64,000 bases of DNA from Vesta saturnalis (lineage: Eukaryota; Arthropoda; Insecta; Coleoptera; Lampyridae), in NCBI GenBank assembly GCA_036346205.1, contig JARFJB010001495.1:3926501-3990500 (forward strand), in the 5' to 3' direction. Positions 10,737-52,979 of this stretch are shown piece after piece; within the stretch, counting starts at the first letter, position 1; the number at the start of each line of letters is the position of its first letter. Below the pieces are notes generated by a model that saw nothing but the letters and a program-made list of their open reading frames with translations, was not told the origin of the DNA and searched no databases. A program made the position numbers and the translations under genes.

Positions 10737-11935
10737 TGAAAATGTGTAGTGAGAGAGTGCTTGCGGATAGTGAACTTGTGAAACTTTTGTGTGTTTCTGA
10801 TAGTGATTCTAATGCTTCTGAAGAAGAAGACCATTTGTCTGAAACCGAGATGTATAATAGGGAATTGGATGATGAAGTGGAATCTACGATTTCAGATGAA
10901 GCTGGTACAGATAATCACATAACTTCAAAAGATGGCAATATAGTATGGAATGAAAAGGCACATCAATCGGGAAGGTTATAAGCCGCAAATATTATTTCGT
11001 TGATTCCTGGGCCAGCAAGGTATGCTACGTCGCGAATAATTGATATAAAATCCGCGTACTTACATTTCACACCCAAAATTGAAAACCTAATTTTGAAAAT
11101 ATCAAATTTGGAAGGCAAAAGACTTGTGGCGACACGATTCAAGAACTAACATCAGTTGAACTAGAAGCATATTTTGGCCTACTGTTTCTAGCTGGAATGT
11201 ATAAATCTCATGGAGAAGCAACCGCCAGTCTGTGGGATGGAAATGTAAGTCATCCAATATTCAGAGCAACGATGTCCCTACAACGATTTCAAGTAATTGC
11301 ACGAATAATTCGCTTTGACGATTAAAAAACTCGATCATAACGACACCAGCTGATAAATTAGCTCACATACGGGACTTGTGGGATGAATGAGTTGCAATTA
11401 TACCTAAGTTCTATAATGTTCACGAAAACCTGTGAATAAACCTGCTAAATACGGAGTCAAGATTTGGCCTTTGTGCGATTCTGTAACTATTTATGCATAT
11501 CACATGTAAGTTTACCTCGGGAAAAAAGAAGATGAACCTCCAGAGAGAGGTGAAGGTAAAAGAGTTGTGCTTGATTTTACTTATGGTCTAAAAGGTCCAA
11601 CGTAACGTGTGGTAATTTTTTTACCTCGTACGATCTTGGGCAGATGAAAAATAACCATACTTGGCACTATTCGCAAAAATAAGACTGAATTGCCAGCCGC
11701 ATTGGGTCTGCAACAGAAAAGAAGTTCTTTCTTCAAAATTTTACTTTACCAAGGACACGTCGATAGTTTCCTATACTCCGAAACGGAAATGTTACGCTCA
11801 TGAGAACCATGCACCACGATAACGGAGTGTATAACCAAGATCATAAAACGATCATAAGGAAATAATCAACCCCAACCAAACGTAAAAGATGTAATTTTTG
11901 TCCCTCTTCAAATGATAATAAAACTATAATGAGAT
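10737..11935 (+). pseudogene. piggyBac-like transposase, second copy, broken
   Basis: An acidic N-terminal region (about 80 codons) ends at a stop at 10979. Family blocks then follow in shifting frames: an IIDIKSAYLHF / EGKR stretch, GLLFLAGMYKS-like text, WDGN (about 11235), FRATMSLQRFQ (about 11262), IIRFDD, DKLAHIRDLWD, KPAKYGVKIWPLCDS (about 11440), PPERGEGKRVVLD (about 11537), the YGLKG block and a LGTIRKNKTELPAAL stretch (about 11660). This is a different subfamily from the relic at 6384-7795. Stops and frameshifts make it non-functional. Confidence 0.8.
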
Positions 11936-12036
11936 AAATCCATAGCTCAAAAATTTAGAAAGTAAATAAGAAGTGGAAGAAAAACGAAAAATTCTCAATT
12001 ATTTTTTTATTATATGTGTAGTTAAAAAAATAGTCC

Positions 12037-12037
<1 letters not shown>

Positions 12038-12098
<61 letters not shown>
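12038..12098. repeat. (TA)n microsatellite
   Basis: About 30 TA units ending exactly where a mariner-type terminus, CAGGGTGTTCC, begins at 12099. The TA target duplication has probably been expanded. Confidence 0.95.
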
Positions 12099-12101
<3 letters not shown>

Positions 12102-12965
12102 GGTGTTCCAGTTTTTGTAGCAGGACTTTAATAGTCAGAGCTTTCAAAATTAAGACAAAAAGTTCATGTAAACATAGGTTCCCAAACGCTTAGTTTTGGA
12201 GATACAGGGTTTCAAAGTTTTAATTTTTTTTCAGTTCTTATAATTTATCTTCAAAACTATTTAAAATAATAAATCCAAATTTAGTACACATATTACACTC
12301 CTTAAACTCAATATTAAGAGTAGTTTAACGTTTATCAATATCTACAGGGTAGTACATTTTCTGTGGTGGTACACCGTTTATCCCCCCCGAACTTTTTCAT
12401 GCGACGCCTCTAACTCTTAAAAACCAAAAATTTAGATTGCCCATTTGATTTAGGAACTTTTTTGTCTTCTGCTTGTTTTTTCCCTAATCCTATTAATGAG
12501 TTCATCTCTTGTTGTCACAGGAGTTGCATACACCCTTTCTTTTAAATACCCCCACACAAAAAAATCTAAGGGATTTAGGTTTGGACACCTTGGCGGCCAG
12601 TGAACTGGGCCTGCACGACCGATCCATCTTCCTGGATAATGGTTGGCCAGCCAGTTTCTAACGATTCTGCTATAATGAGCTGGACAACCATCAAGCTAGA
12701 ACCAAGCCGTTCTTCGTAAATTTAAGGGAATATGTTCCTACATATTCCCATGTTCATTCTCTAAGAATTCCAAGAAAGTCGCAGCATTCATCCGAGGTGG
12801 TAAAAAGTAGGTCCCAAAAAGGTGATTATTGTAAATACCTATCCAGACGTTTACACTAAATTCTTGTTGGGAATGTCTCGGGCGTACTACATGTGGATTT
12901 TCATGTGCCCAAATTTTCTGATTTTCGTTTTTATTTTTTTCTGACCTTATTTGAAGAGCTACCAA
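12099..12965 (-). mobile_element. mariner-like element, truncated, minus strand
   Basis: A clear terminus CAGGGTGTTCC at 12099-12109 is followed by about 320 bp of subterminal sequence and then a minus-strand transposase relic. The other end is lost where sequence of a second mariner-like family begins near 12912. Confidence 0.65.
12430..12965 (-). pseudogene. Tc1/mariner-like transposase fragment (minus strand)
   Basis: Reading the minus strand from 12930 gives IWAHENPHVVRPRHSQQEFS, VNVWIGIYNN, YFLPPRMNA and FLEFLEN. Downstream, in other frames, come ANHYPGRWIGR, the WPPRC-PNLNPLDFFVWGYLKE block near 12600 and a TTRDELINRI tail near 12500. So the third acidic position (D of PLD) remains readable, while the segment with the second D is missing between about 12738 and 12650. 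The fragment lacks its N-terminal third. Confidence 0.8.
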
Positions 12966-14758
12966 GAAAAGAAGAGCACATTTTCATTGCCACTTTTCTA
13001 GCTCTACTTAATCCTGTTATTCAATTTTTGATACAACGTTTCGTTTGTTAGCAACCATCATCAACTTTATTTTTTTAAATACACGAAAAAATTATTTTTG
13101 CCATATTTAAATTCTCTCCTTGATTCTGAATTCAACGATATATCACACTTTATATTTTTGATACGTTTCGGATGAGAAAATTCATATTCAATGTAAAACA
13201 TCGAAAACGTACAGTTAAAACTAATACTAGAAACATTAAAAAAATGTAAAATTATTATAAAATAATGTTTTCTCATTTTCTATTGCCTGTTGCGAATAAA
13301 ATAATTTACAAGTATGTATTTACTTAAAATACTATTAATTAAACAGTTAAAATACATCTTCCGCTGTACTGATGCATTTGATAAAAATAAGTTGGCTTTG
13401 CATTTTGTTTACCTACCTGTGTCATAATTGATTGTTGTCCGGACTTTGGTGGTGGTCTTTGAGTGAATTTGATTTTGTGTTTACTTAAAAACAATATGGT
13501 AGGAGTACATTCTTCAAATAATGAAAAACTCGTGTTACATTTTGTGTCAACGTAATTGTTCTGAAGCCGAAATAATGTATTTAAACAAATATCCAGAAAG
13601 GCGTCAGCCTCATAAAAGAACTTTTCGCACATTAGCAGTTAATCTAAAAGAATATGGTGCGTTCAAAAAACCGGTAAAATCTCGCAAAAAACCTTGCAAT
13701 GAAGAAAAAGCCAATACTGTTTTATTAGTTGTAACGGAAAATCCAGAGGTTTCTACTAGGAAAATTGAAGAGGCAACTGGCATAGCCCATTCCACAGCTC
13801 ATTATGTTCTAAAGAAGAAGAAAGTACATCCATATAAATTTAGAATTTGCCGCCAAGGATTCGACCAGTGACCCAGAAAGACGTAGAATATTTTGTGAAT
13901 GGTATACACGTCAAGCTCAAGACAATGAATATTTTCCGAATAAAATAATATGCTCCGATGAAAGTATGGTTAATAATAATGGAATGTTTAATCGTAGAAA
14001 TGCTCACTATTGGGCAAGAGTAAATCCACGTCTGTACAAAACGGTCAAACAACAACACCGTTTCGGATTTAATATGTGGGCTGCTATATTCGGTACTCGA
14101 ATTATAGGTCCTCTCATTTACCACGACTCCTTAAATTCTGACCGTTACCAAATGTTACTCCAATATGAATTAGAGATAGCTTTGAATGATTTGCCTGTCC
14201 AAGAAGTTGAAGGTTGTTCGTTTATGCAGGACGGTGCACCAGCACATAATTCCAGAGTTGTCAGAGAATACCTGTCAGTTAGATTTCCAGAAAGATGTAT
14301 TGGCACTCATGCAAATGTACTGTGGCCAGTCCGTTCTCCAGATATAACACCTTTGGATTTTTTTCCTTGGGGATACATTAAAAATTACATTTATGGAAAC
14401 GATATTGAAAACGAAGAAATTTTACAAAGATTAGTTCTCGAGCGTTTGCTAGTATTACTCCTCAAATGCTGAAGAATGTCTTAGATTCTACAGTTAGCTA
14501 ACAAACGAAACGTTGTATCAAAAATTGAATAACAGCATTAAGTAGAGCTAGAAAAGTGGCAATGAAAATGTGCTTCTTTTCTTGGTAGCTCTTCAAGGTC
14601 AGAAAAAAATAAAAACGAAAATCAGATAATTCAATTTTTTTCAAATATCTCAAAAACTAAAAGAGATATTCGAGTTCTACAAAGACCATAAATACATCCT
14701 CTCAAATGCGTAACTTTTGTTCCATTTAACCGACCTTCCATCTCTTACCGTTTCCGAG

Positions 14759-14760
<2 letters not shown>
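12912..14760 (+). mobile_element. mariner-like element X, left end truncated
   Basis: The left region (about 12912-13053) and right region (about 14497-14640) are inverted copies, and the right one continues to 14760 before running into (TA)n. The same right-end sequence recurs at 16078-16350, where it goes on to a plausible terminus ACACGGTGTA at about 16395. Terminal inverted repeats of this family are therefore at least 270 bp. The transposase lies between 13521 and 14500. Confidence 0.6.
13521..14500 (+). pseudogene. Tc1/mariner-like transposase of element X, one frameshift
   Basis: The best-preserved transposase of its type here. 13521-13871 encodes an N-terminal DNA-binding region with KYPERRQPHKRTF (arthropod 'DUF4817'-type helix-turn-helix) and STRKIEEATGIAHSTAHYVL, a second helix-turn-helix. 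A frame change near 13870 is followed by PERRRIFCEWY and the second open piece (13966-14472): the first catalytic block CSDES just upstream, RNAHYW, FGFNMWAAIF, the second block FMQDGAPAHNS, then WPVRSPDITPLDFFPWGYIK. From the second D to the D of PLD there are 41 intervening residues. The three acidic positions survive, but the frameshift splits the protein. Confidence 0.85.

Positions 14761-14804
<44 letters not shown>
14761..14804. repeat. (TA)n microsatellite
   Basis: About 22 TA units at the junction of two mariner-like sequences; its right border abuts GCGTGGCCCACTTAAG, a degenerate terminus. Confidence 0.95.
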
Positions 14805-14805
<1 letters not shown>

Positions 14806-15423
14806 CGTGGCCCACTTAAGCGGGATTGCTCCATAACTCCCTTACTATTACAAATACGAAAAAATGTCTTATATAAAACTTGTCCACAGTCATAAACTAC
14901 ACGTTTTAAAATTATTTTCAGAAATGTCGGACTTCCGGTTATACTGGAAACTCATGTCAACTTCGTTATTTTAAATAGAACAACCTATATATTATTACAT
15001 TTTGGAATTCCTCGTTGAATTTAAAGGTCACTTTAATAACCATACTATGGGTCTATGTCGCATTACTTCTGAGTTATTTGACATTTTGTAGAAAAAATGA
15101 CGTTTGCAGTGCCTCCGAAAACTTTCAATATCTCGAAGACGGATACCGGTAGAGAGATGTGGCTTTCGTTTTTTACTTCCGAAAAGGGTACCGCATCATT
15201 CTCATTCATTGCCAAAAATCTTGCTTTTAGAATTCAATAATTTCTATCGCTCCGAGAATAATTTTTTTTAAACATGGATAACCTGATTTTTTTAAATGCA
15301 ACCACCCATATTTTCTTACACCAGCGGATATGAAACTAAATTTCCTTTCCATTGATGTAACATTATCGATATTTTGGAGTGATAGTTTTCGATATATTTA
15401 CATTTTTATCTAATTTCAGTTTT
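14805..15423 (+). mobile_element. left part of another mariner-like element
   Basis: Starts with a terminus-like GCGTGGCCC after TA repeats, followed by subterminal non-coding sequence of the type flanking mariner-like transposases. No coding text. It ends where an inverted copy of element X begins. Confidence 0.4.
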
Positions 15424-16395
15424 TATTGCGCACCATATTCTTTTAGATTAACTGCTAATGTGCGAAAAGTTCTTTTATGAGGTTGACGCCTTTCTGGATA
15501 TTTGTTTAAATACATTATTTCGGCTTCAGAACAATTACGTTAACACAAAATGTAACACGTCAGTATATCGAGTTTTTCATTATTTGAAGAATGTACTCCT
15601 ACCATATTGTTTTTAAGTAAACACAAAATCTAATTCACTCAAAGACCACCAAACAAACGTAATACGGACAACAATCAATTATGACACAGGTAGGTAAACA
15701 AAATGCAAAGCCAACTTATTTTTATCAAATGCATCAATACGGCGGAAGGTGTATTTTAACTGTTTAATTAATAGTATTTTAAGTAAATACATACTTGTAA
15801 ATTATTTTATTTGCAACAGGCATTAGAAAATGAGAAAACATTATTTTATAATAATTTTACATTTTTGTAATGTTTCTAGTATTAGCATTGATTATCTACT
15901 TATTAATCAATGGTATTAGTTTTAACTGTACGTTTTCGATGTTTTACATTGAATATGAATTTTCTCATCCGAAACGTATCACAAATATAAAGTGTAATAT
16001 ATCGTTGAATTCAGAATCAAGGAGAGAATTTAAATATGGCAAAAATAATTTTTTTGTGTATTTAAAAAAATAAAGTTAATGATAGTTGCTAATAAACGAA
16101 ACGTTGTATCAAAAATTGAATAACAACATTAAGTAGAGCTAGAAAAGTGGCAATGAAAATGTGTTCTTCTTTTCTTGGTAGCTCTTCAAATAAGGTCAGA
16201 CAAAAATAAAAACGAAAATCAGAAAATTCAATTTTTTTCAAATATCTCAAAAACTAAAAGAGATATTCTAGTTCTACAAAGACCATAAATACATCCTCTC
16301 AAATGCGTAACTTTTGTTCCATTTAACCTACCTTCCATCTCTTACCGTTTCTGAGATCCCCATAGTGGGCATCCTTATCTTGGACACGGTGTATA
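15424..16395 (-). mobile_element. inverted partial copy of element X
   Basis: The reverse complement of 13020-13660 runs from 15424 to about 16080, including the start of the transposase region, so the two copies form a roughly 640-bp inverted repeat. From 16078 to 16350 it matches 14490-14760 directly, as expected if that is the terminal inverted repeat. The end is near 16395 (GGACACGGTGTA then TATA). Confidence 0.7.
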
Positions 16396-16502
16396 TAAAA
16401 ATGAAAAATAGCAAATATCTCAAAAACGGCTGAACCAAAATATCAAGTGTGCACATCATTTTAATCATAATTTTATTTCGAAAAGGAATATGCAAAAATA
16501 TA

Positions 16503-16651
16503 CAGGGTAATCCATAAAGAAACATACAAGTTTATGTCATAGCTTGAAAGCCAATTTTTTACCAAAAATCCTGGAACAACATTGGATTCCTTTCAAAAAA
16601 GTGCCCTAAGAATGTCTTTGCGGGGATGGGTCAAAACTGAAAACCACCCTG
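16503..16651. mobile_element. short mariner-type MITE
   Basis: A 149-bp segment bounded by CAGGGTAATCC on the left and ACCACCCTG on the right, flanked by TA on both sides (16501-16502, 16652-16653). It has no coding capacity. Size, termini and TA duplication fit a non-autonomous mariner derivative. Confidence 0.6.
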
Positions 16652-17125
16652 TATCCTTTAAACCGTTCAAGATACCGATGTGTGGTTTTCGGCATTCACT
16701 TTCTCACAAAAATTGAGCTCGTAACGTGTCAGTTAGTTTGTTTCTATCTCCTCTTAAAATTGGTGTTTCCTATCAAAAGTGTCTCGATTTCAATCACCGG
16801 GTACATTAGCAACACTTATGCAAATTTTCAATTTATGATTTATTTTATTGAGGCATACTTTACATAATATTGAAAGTAAATTTCTATATAATTTATACTA
16901 ATAATAATATCTAGTCCCAAGTACTTGTTGCAAATTTACAAAATGAAGAAACTAATCATTCATTTTGACTGAGGCAACTTAAAAAAGTTAGAAACTGACT
17001 TTCTATTTATTTTTACAGTAAAATTAGTGGTGGAAGAAGTTTTTTTTTTCATTTTGTGAGGGATAATTTTTATAAAAAATAAAATGTTATATGAAATTTT
17101 ATAATTAATAATATTTTTGTTTCAG
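16652..17125. other. pcx intron sequence upstream of first visible exon
   Basis: No coding signal. It ends with the splice acceptor TTTTTGTTTCAG (polypyrimidine tract plus AG at 17124-17125). Confidence 0.6.
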
Positions 17126-47130
<30,005 letters not shown>

Positions 47131-47254
47131 GTATGGTATTATTTAGATTTTTAGAGATAGAAGCATTCTTTATTTGGATGTTTAATTTCTGTGCAACAAA
47201 AATTGAGTGTAACTGTAGTTAACAAAATCCATTCTTCTCAAATTGGGGTTTGTG

Positions 47255-47332
47255 TTATAAAATGTAATAAAAGACTGTCTTCCCCAAGTTAATTATTAAC
47301 TTAGGGAAGACATTGTTTTATTACATTTTATA
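47255..47332. repeat. 78-bp palindrome
   Basis: Two roughly 39-bp arms (47255-47294 and 47293-47332) are inverted copies with four mismatched bases in one position block. It could fold into a long hairpin in the pcx transcript 125 bp after exon m. Confidence 0.85.
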
Positions 47333-47710
47333 AGTATAACTGTATTTTAGGATTGTTAATATTATTTTAACCAGTTTCTTGCTCATTTATCAATTAAATG
47401 CGTTCAAGTTATTAAATATTTGCAATAATGTACCATGTACCTTCTTATCCTATGTTTGACTTCTGCTGTGAAAGTTGATACATACTTTTATTACATTCAT
47501 ATTTGCAGGTTATGTTCACACCGTTCACAGTTTTACAATAGGTAACAGGTTTTATGCAAGCGAAATTTTAAGGGTTTCTGGGAAGAGGAATAAAAATTTC
47601 CTTTAATAAAAATTATTAAGATTAATTTCTAACCTCTAATAATTTGAATTAATACTCATTTATTAATATTTAATTGCATATTGCACTTATTAGAATTGCA
47701 ACCAGATAAT
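47333..47710. other. intron or flank, no gene recognised
   Basis: AT-rich. An acceptor-like TATTTGCAG ends at 47508, but the frame that follows stops after about ten residues. Confidence 0.4.
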
Positions 47711-47845
47711 AGTATATTAAGAAACCATTTGCATAAGATACGTTTTTATCGCACGAGTGAACATTTAGAAAACGATCTGCACAGCGGCGAGTTTTCTAGT
47801 GGACGAGTGTGATAAAACGTCTTATAAAATGAGTTTCTTATACTA
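47711..47845. mobile_element. MITE-like inverted repeat
   Basis: A 135-bp element whose two halves are imperfect inverted repeats: AGTATATTAAGAAAC at the left and GTTTCTTATACT at the right, with inner blocks CGCACGAGTGAAC and GGACGAGTGTGAT. No coding capacity. Confidence 0.6.
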
Positions 47846-47900
47846 TTTTTTCAATTTTGCGTATTTGTTAAAAATTTAAAAAGAAAAAGTAAATTGAATT

Positions 47901-50447
47901 TGTCACTTTGTTTGCCAAGTTTCATAATTTTGAATATAGGTTGGCAACAATGGTATTTGCATGTTTGAGTTCGATTCTAATATAGGTTATTAAAAGTTTT
48001 ATTTCCCACCAAAACATTACAAACGACATTAAATATATTAAACTCAATAAAAAATAAAATAAGTTATGATCGCTATAGTTAGAGTAAAATAACATGTATA
48101 ACCTCAATAAATGTTAACAAACATACAGAAAATAATTTCTCAACATTAAATGAAGGTTGTATTTTACACAAAAAAATGTGAATAGATACTCTAAGAGCAT
48201 ATTAACACCTTATCTTGAAACATAACAAGGAAAAATCGTCTATAATAAGGTTTAAGTATCGTTGTTATGGGTCCATGATTTTATCAAAGATTTGCTGATA
48301 ATTTTCAAAATTATAAATTATTTGTTATTACCGTAAATTTTAAATGTGGTGTAAACCCTCGTAATTAGATGTAGAAACGCATCAATGTTTGGAGGAGCTT
48401 TCCTGTGATAACGTTTTCTTTTACTTATTTGAAAGGTTTAGGGATTTTGTGTGCTTTTCTAAAACAAAAACGAAGCTTTTGTTATTGATCAGAGTAAAAT
48501 GAAAGTTTAAAAGAGAAATGTGATTTATATTTTTGGTTTCGATGTTTAGGAAAATCCTTTTACTAAGTTGATAAGAAACATTCATTAGTGTCTTTGTAAA
48601 TAAGGATAGTTTTGTATAAATAAACGTTTTCGTTATTTTAAATAGGGTGAATTTCATTAAATCAAATTGAGATTGCATCATATAAAATTAAATTAAAAAA
48701 CACATTGAAATTATTACATTGTATTTGCAAAGTTAAATTTATCCGCCAACTCGGCACCGTCTTGTTTGGTAAGGTTTGGTTTCAAACAAAGAATTTGGCT
48801 TTATGTACAGGGAGTAAAGGCTAGAAAACTTCAATTTACAACTTATCCATTACTTAGATAAGGTTTCGAGAAGAGGTAGGTGTTGTTGACGTTGCAATTT
48901 CTCCCGACGATTTTCGAGTTTGACTTCGTGGATGCGTGTAATTATAAAATTGGATTACCTAATTTAATTGGCTAATTAAATTGAGGGCGTTTATGAAAGC
49001 AATGTGGCGACAAGTGAAATTATTCACGAGAACAGTAGTAGCTTCGGCATAGAAGCGTCCAGTTTTTTTTCCTTACGGTGACGTAGTGATTACCGCGGAA
49101 CAACGTTGACCAAGGTTCGTGTTGAAGGAACTGTCGTAGCAGGGTTCTCATTCCCTCACCGCCCAAATAAGGAATCATATAATCGTTCAACCTTCACGAG
49201 ATCAGTTTATAGTTACGTGTAGTTGGTCCATAGGAACTTATCGAGATCCAGAAAGGCGTTTAGTGTTTAAAGTTCTCTAGAGAAATCCTCGCTTCTTGCG
49301 GAAAAATACAACGTTCGTTCTAAAGTTTCATACGTCAAGTTCACAGTTTGCCGTTAATTAAATAACCTGCTATAAATAGACCAGCCCAGCTTTTTCGTTA
49401 AGTTACGGACGAAAGCTAATAAATTTGTATTGTGTAATTTGTATTATTTTGTTACGAGTTTGTAGAAACGGTTGAATACGCCTTTTTGTTAAAGATTAAC
49501 TTTTCGTTTTTTTGTTGTTCAAATTCTAGTACAGACGTATCTATCCGCATTATTATCAAAATTTATTTGAAGGTTTGTTTTTAATTTTTGTTTAAACTGA
49601 CGAATTTACATCGACATTATGTGACGAGTGCGTTTCGAGCACGCCATTTATTTGTAAAAAGGAAAGAAACCATTTATTATTTTGGACATTTGAACCAATT
49701 TTATAATAATAATTTTAATAGAGGTCATCGTGAGCTAGCTAGTTTCACCGGTAATAGATAACCTAGGTGATAAGATTGTAATATTTGTGTTGATAATTCG
49801 GTGGTTCTGTTTTTTTTTTACTTATTTATTCACATTACATATATTTAGGTTATTGGACTTTTTTTATGTGAACCTGTTACTACACAGCATCTGACGGCAC
49901 TAATTTTTTTTAATGTTTATTGTTTTTTTAATTTGCTCTTTGAATTAACGTCATTACATTGTGTAGTTAAACAAAACAATTAGGGCCGTAAGCTTTTCAA
50001 GCGATTATTTAATTATAGCGTAACATTTAGAGGCCGACGAATCACTGCATTATTTTCTTTTATGATATGAACATAATAAATTGCAACTTGAAGAAAACTT
50101 TTCAAGTGGTTGTGTACAGAATTAAAGTGTTTTTCTTGGTTGTTGAAGTGAAATTATTTGAGCATCGAATTTTAATAACGTAACGTAACAATACATTATT
50201 GTTTTTTTCTTTTTGATCAAATTAGAGATTGATTTTTTTTTGTGACACGCAATTATTTTAATTAAGCGTGCAAATATTTTTGAAACCTTTCAGGTTGGCG
50301 AGATCTGCTGACACCAGTGCCGCCCGCCAAGGTTACGTTTAGGTAAACGAGTTATTTGAGTATTTTGAGCGAGCTGTGAACTGACGTGTTAGGCATTTCA
50401 ACCCCTATCGTGACATTTCACATACTCTGGCGCCTCTTCCGGTTTTA
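47901..50447. repeat. 2.5-kb tandem duplication, copy 1
   Basis: Direct repeat of 50448-52979 with mostly single-base differences and short indels. It contains a promoter-like TATAAATAG at about 49372, followed about 40 bp on by AATAAA, and a short palindrome near 48965. An 86-codon minus-strand frame (48421-48681) is identical in both copies, but its composition suggests chance. No family assigned. Confidence 0.8.
49366..49425 (+). promoter_or_regulatory. TATA box with nearby AATAAA (in repeat copy 1)
   Basis: CTGCTATAAATAGACC followed by GCTAATAAATTT within about 50 bp. This closely spaced TATA and poly-A signal is typical of insect LTRs; the same arrangement recurs at about 51912-51972. 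Confidence 0.45.
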
Positions 50448-52979
50448 TGTCGCTTTGTTTGCCAAGTTTCATAATTTTGAATATAGGTTGGCAACAATGG
50501 TATTTGCATGTTTGAGTTCGATTCTAATATAGGTTATTAAAAGTTTTATTTCCCACCAAAACATTACAAACGACATTAAATATATTAAACTCAATAAAAA
50601 TAAAATAAGTTATGATCGCTATAGTTAGAGTAAAATAACATGTATAACCTCAATAAATGTTAACAAACATACAGAAAATAATTTCTCAACATTAAATGAA
50701 GGTTGTATTTTACACAAAAATGTGAATAGATACTCTAAAAGCATATTAACACCTTATCTTGAAACATAACAAGGAAAAATCGTCTATAATAAGGTTTGAG
50801 TATCGTTGTTATCGGGTCCATGATTTTATCAAGATTTGCTGATAATTTTCAAAATTATAAATTATTTGTTATTACCGTAAATTTTAAATGTGGTGTAAAC
50901 CCTCGTAATTAGATGTAGAAACGCATCAATGTTTGGAGGAGCTTTCCTGTGATAACGTTTTCTTTTACTTATTTGAAAGGTTTAGGGATTTTGTGTGCTT
51001 TTCTAAAACAAAAACGAAGCTTTTGTTATTGATCAGAGTAAAATGAAAGTTTAAAAGAGAAATGTGATTTATATTTTTGGTTTCGATGTTTAGGAAAATC
51101 CTTTTACTAAGTTGATAAGAAACATTCATTAGTGTCTTTGTAAATAAGGATAGTTTTGTATAAATAAACGTTTTCGTTATTTTAAATAGGGTGAATTTCA
51201 TTAAATCAAATTGAGATTGCATCATATAAAATTAAATTAAAAAACACATTGAAATTATTACATTGTATTTGCAAAAGTTAAATTTATCCGCCAACTCGGC
51301 ACCGTCTTGTTTGGTAAGGTTTGGTTTCAAACAAAGAATTTGGCTTTATGTACAGGGCAGTAAAGGCTAGAAAACTTCAATTTACAACTTATCCATTACT
51401 TAGATAAGGTTTCGAGAAGAGGTAGGTGTTGTTGACGTTGCAATTTCTCCCGACGATTTTCGAGTTTGACTTCGTGTATGCGTGTACTTAGAAAATTGGA
51501 GTACCTAATTTAATTGGCTAATTAAATTGAGGGCGTTTATGAAAGCAATGTGGCGACAAGTGAAATTATTCACGAGAACAGTAGTAGCTTCGGCATAGAA
51601 GCGTCCAGTTTTTTTTCCTTACGGTGACGTAGTGATTACCGCGGAACAACGTTGACCAAGGTTCGTGTTGAAGGAACTGTCGTAGCAGGGTTCTCATTCC
51701 CTCACCGCCCAAATAAGGAATCATATAATCGTTCAACCTTCACGAGATCAGTTTATAGTTACGTGTAGTTGGTCCATAGGAACTTATCGAGATCCAGAAA
51801 GGCGTTTAGTGTTTAAAGTTCTCTAGAGAAGTCCTCGCTTCTTGCGGAAAAATACAACGTTCGTTCTAAAGTTTCATACGTCAAGTTCACAGTTTGCCGT
51901 TAATTAAATAACCTGCTATAAATAGACCAGCCCAGCTTTTTCGTTAAGTTACGGACGAAAGCTAATAAATTTGTATTGTGTAATTTGTATTATTTTCTTA
52001 TGAGTTTGTAGAAACGGTTGAATACGCCTTTTGTTAAAGATTAACTTTTCGTTGTTTTTGTTGTTCAAATTCTAGTACAGACATCTATCCGCATTATTAT
52101 CAATATTTATTTGAAGGTTTGTTTTAATTGTTGTTTAAACTGACGAATTTACATCGACATTATGTGACGAGTGGTTTTGAGCACGCCATTTATTTGTAAA
52201 AGGAAAGAAACCATTTATTATTTTGGACATTTCAACCAATTTTATAATAAATTTTAATAGAGGTCATCATGAGCGAGCTAGTTTCCCCGCTAATATATAA
52301 CGTAGGTGATAAGATTGTAATATTTGTGTTGATAATTCGGTGGTTCTGTTTTTTTTACTTATTTATTCACATTACATATATTTAGGTTATTGGACTTTTT
52401 TATGTGAACCTGTTATTACACAGCATCTGACGACACTAATTTTTTAATGTTTATTGTTTTTTAATTTGCTCTTTGAATTAACGTCATTACATTGTGTAGT
52501 TAAACAAAACAATTAGGCCGAAGCTTTTCAAGCGATTATTTAATTATAGCGTAACATTTAGAGGCCGATGAATCACTGCATTATTTTCTTTTATGATATA
52601 AACATAATAAATTGCAACTTGAAGAAAACTTTTCAAGTGGTTGTGTACAGAATTAAAGTGTTTTTCTTGGTTGTTGAAGTGAAATTATTTGAGCATCGAA
52701 TTTTAATAACGTAACGTAACAATACATTATTGTTTTTTTCTTTTTGATCAAATTAGAGATTGATTTTTTTTTGTGACACGCAATTATTTTAATTAAGCGT
52801 GCAAATATTTTTGAAACCTTTCAGGTTGGCGAGATCTGCTGACACCAGTGCCGCCCGCCAAGGTTACGTTTAGGTAAACGAGTTATTTGAGTATTTTGAG
52901 CGAGCTGTGAACTGACGTGTTAGGCATTTCAACCCCTATCGTGACATTTCACATACTCTGGCGCCCTCTTCCGGTTTTA
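50448..52979. repeat. 2.5-kb tandem duplication, copy 2
   Basis: Second copy, beginning TGTCGCTTTGTTTGCC directly after copy 1 ends and closing at CGGTTTTATGTCG. It is 2,532 bp against 2,547 bp for copy 1. A real tandem duplication and an assembly duplication of two alleles are both possible. Confidence 0.8.

Noticed and set aside
47509..47540. Possible terminal pcx exon after the acceptor-like TATTTGCAG
   Set aside because: The in-phase frame gives about ten residues unlike the conserved Pecanex tail before a stop.
48421..48681. 86-codon minus-strand frame identical in both tandem copies (also 50965-51225)
   Set aside because: Identity is explained by the recent duplication; composition is that of random AT-rich frames and no family is recognisable.
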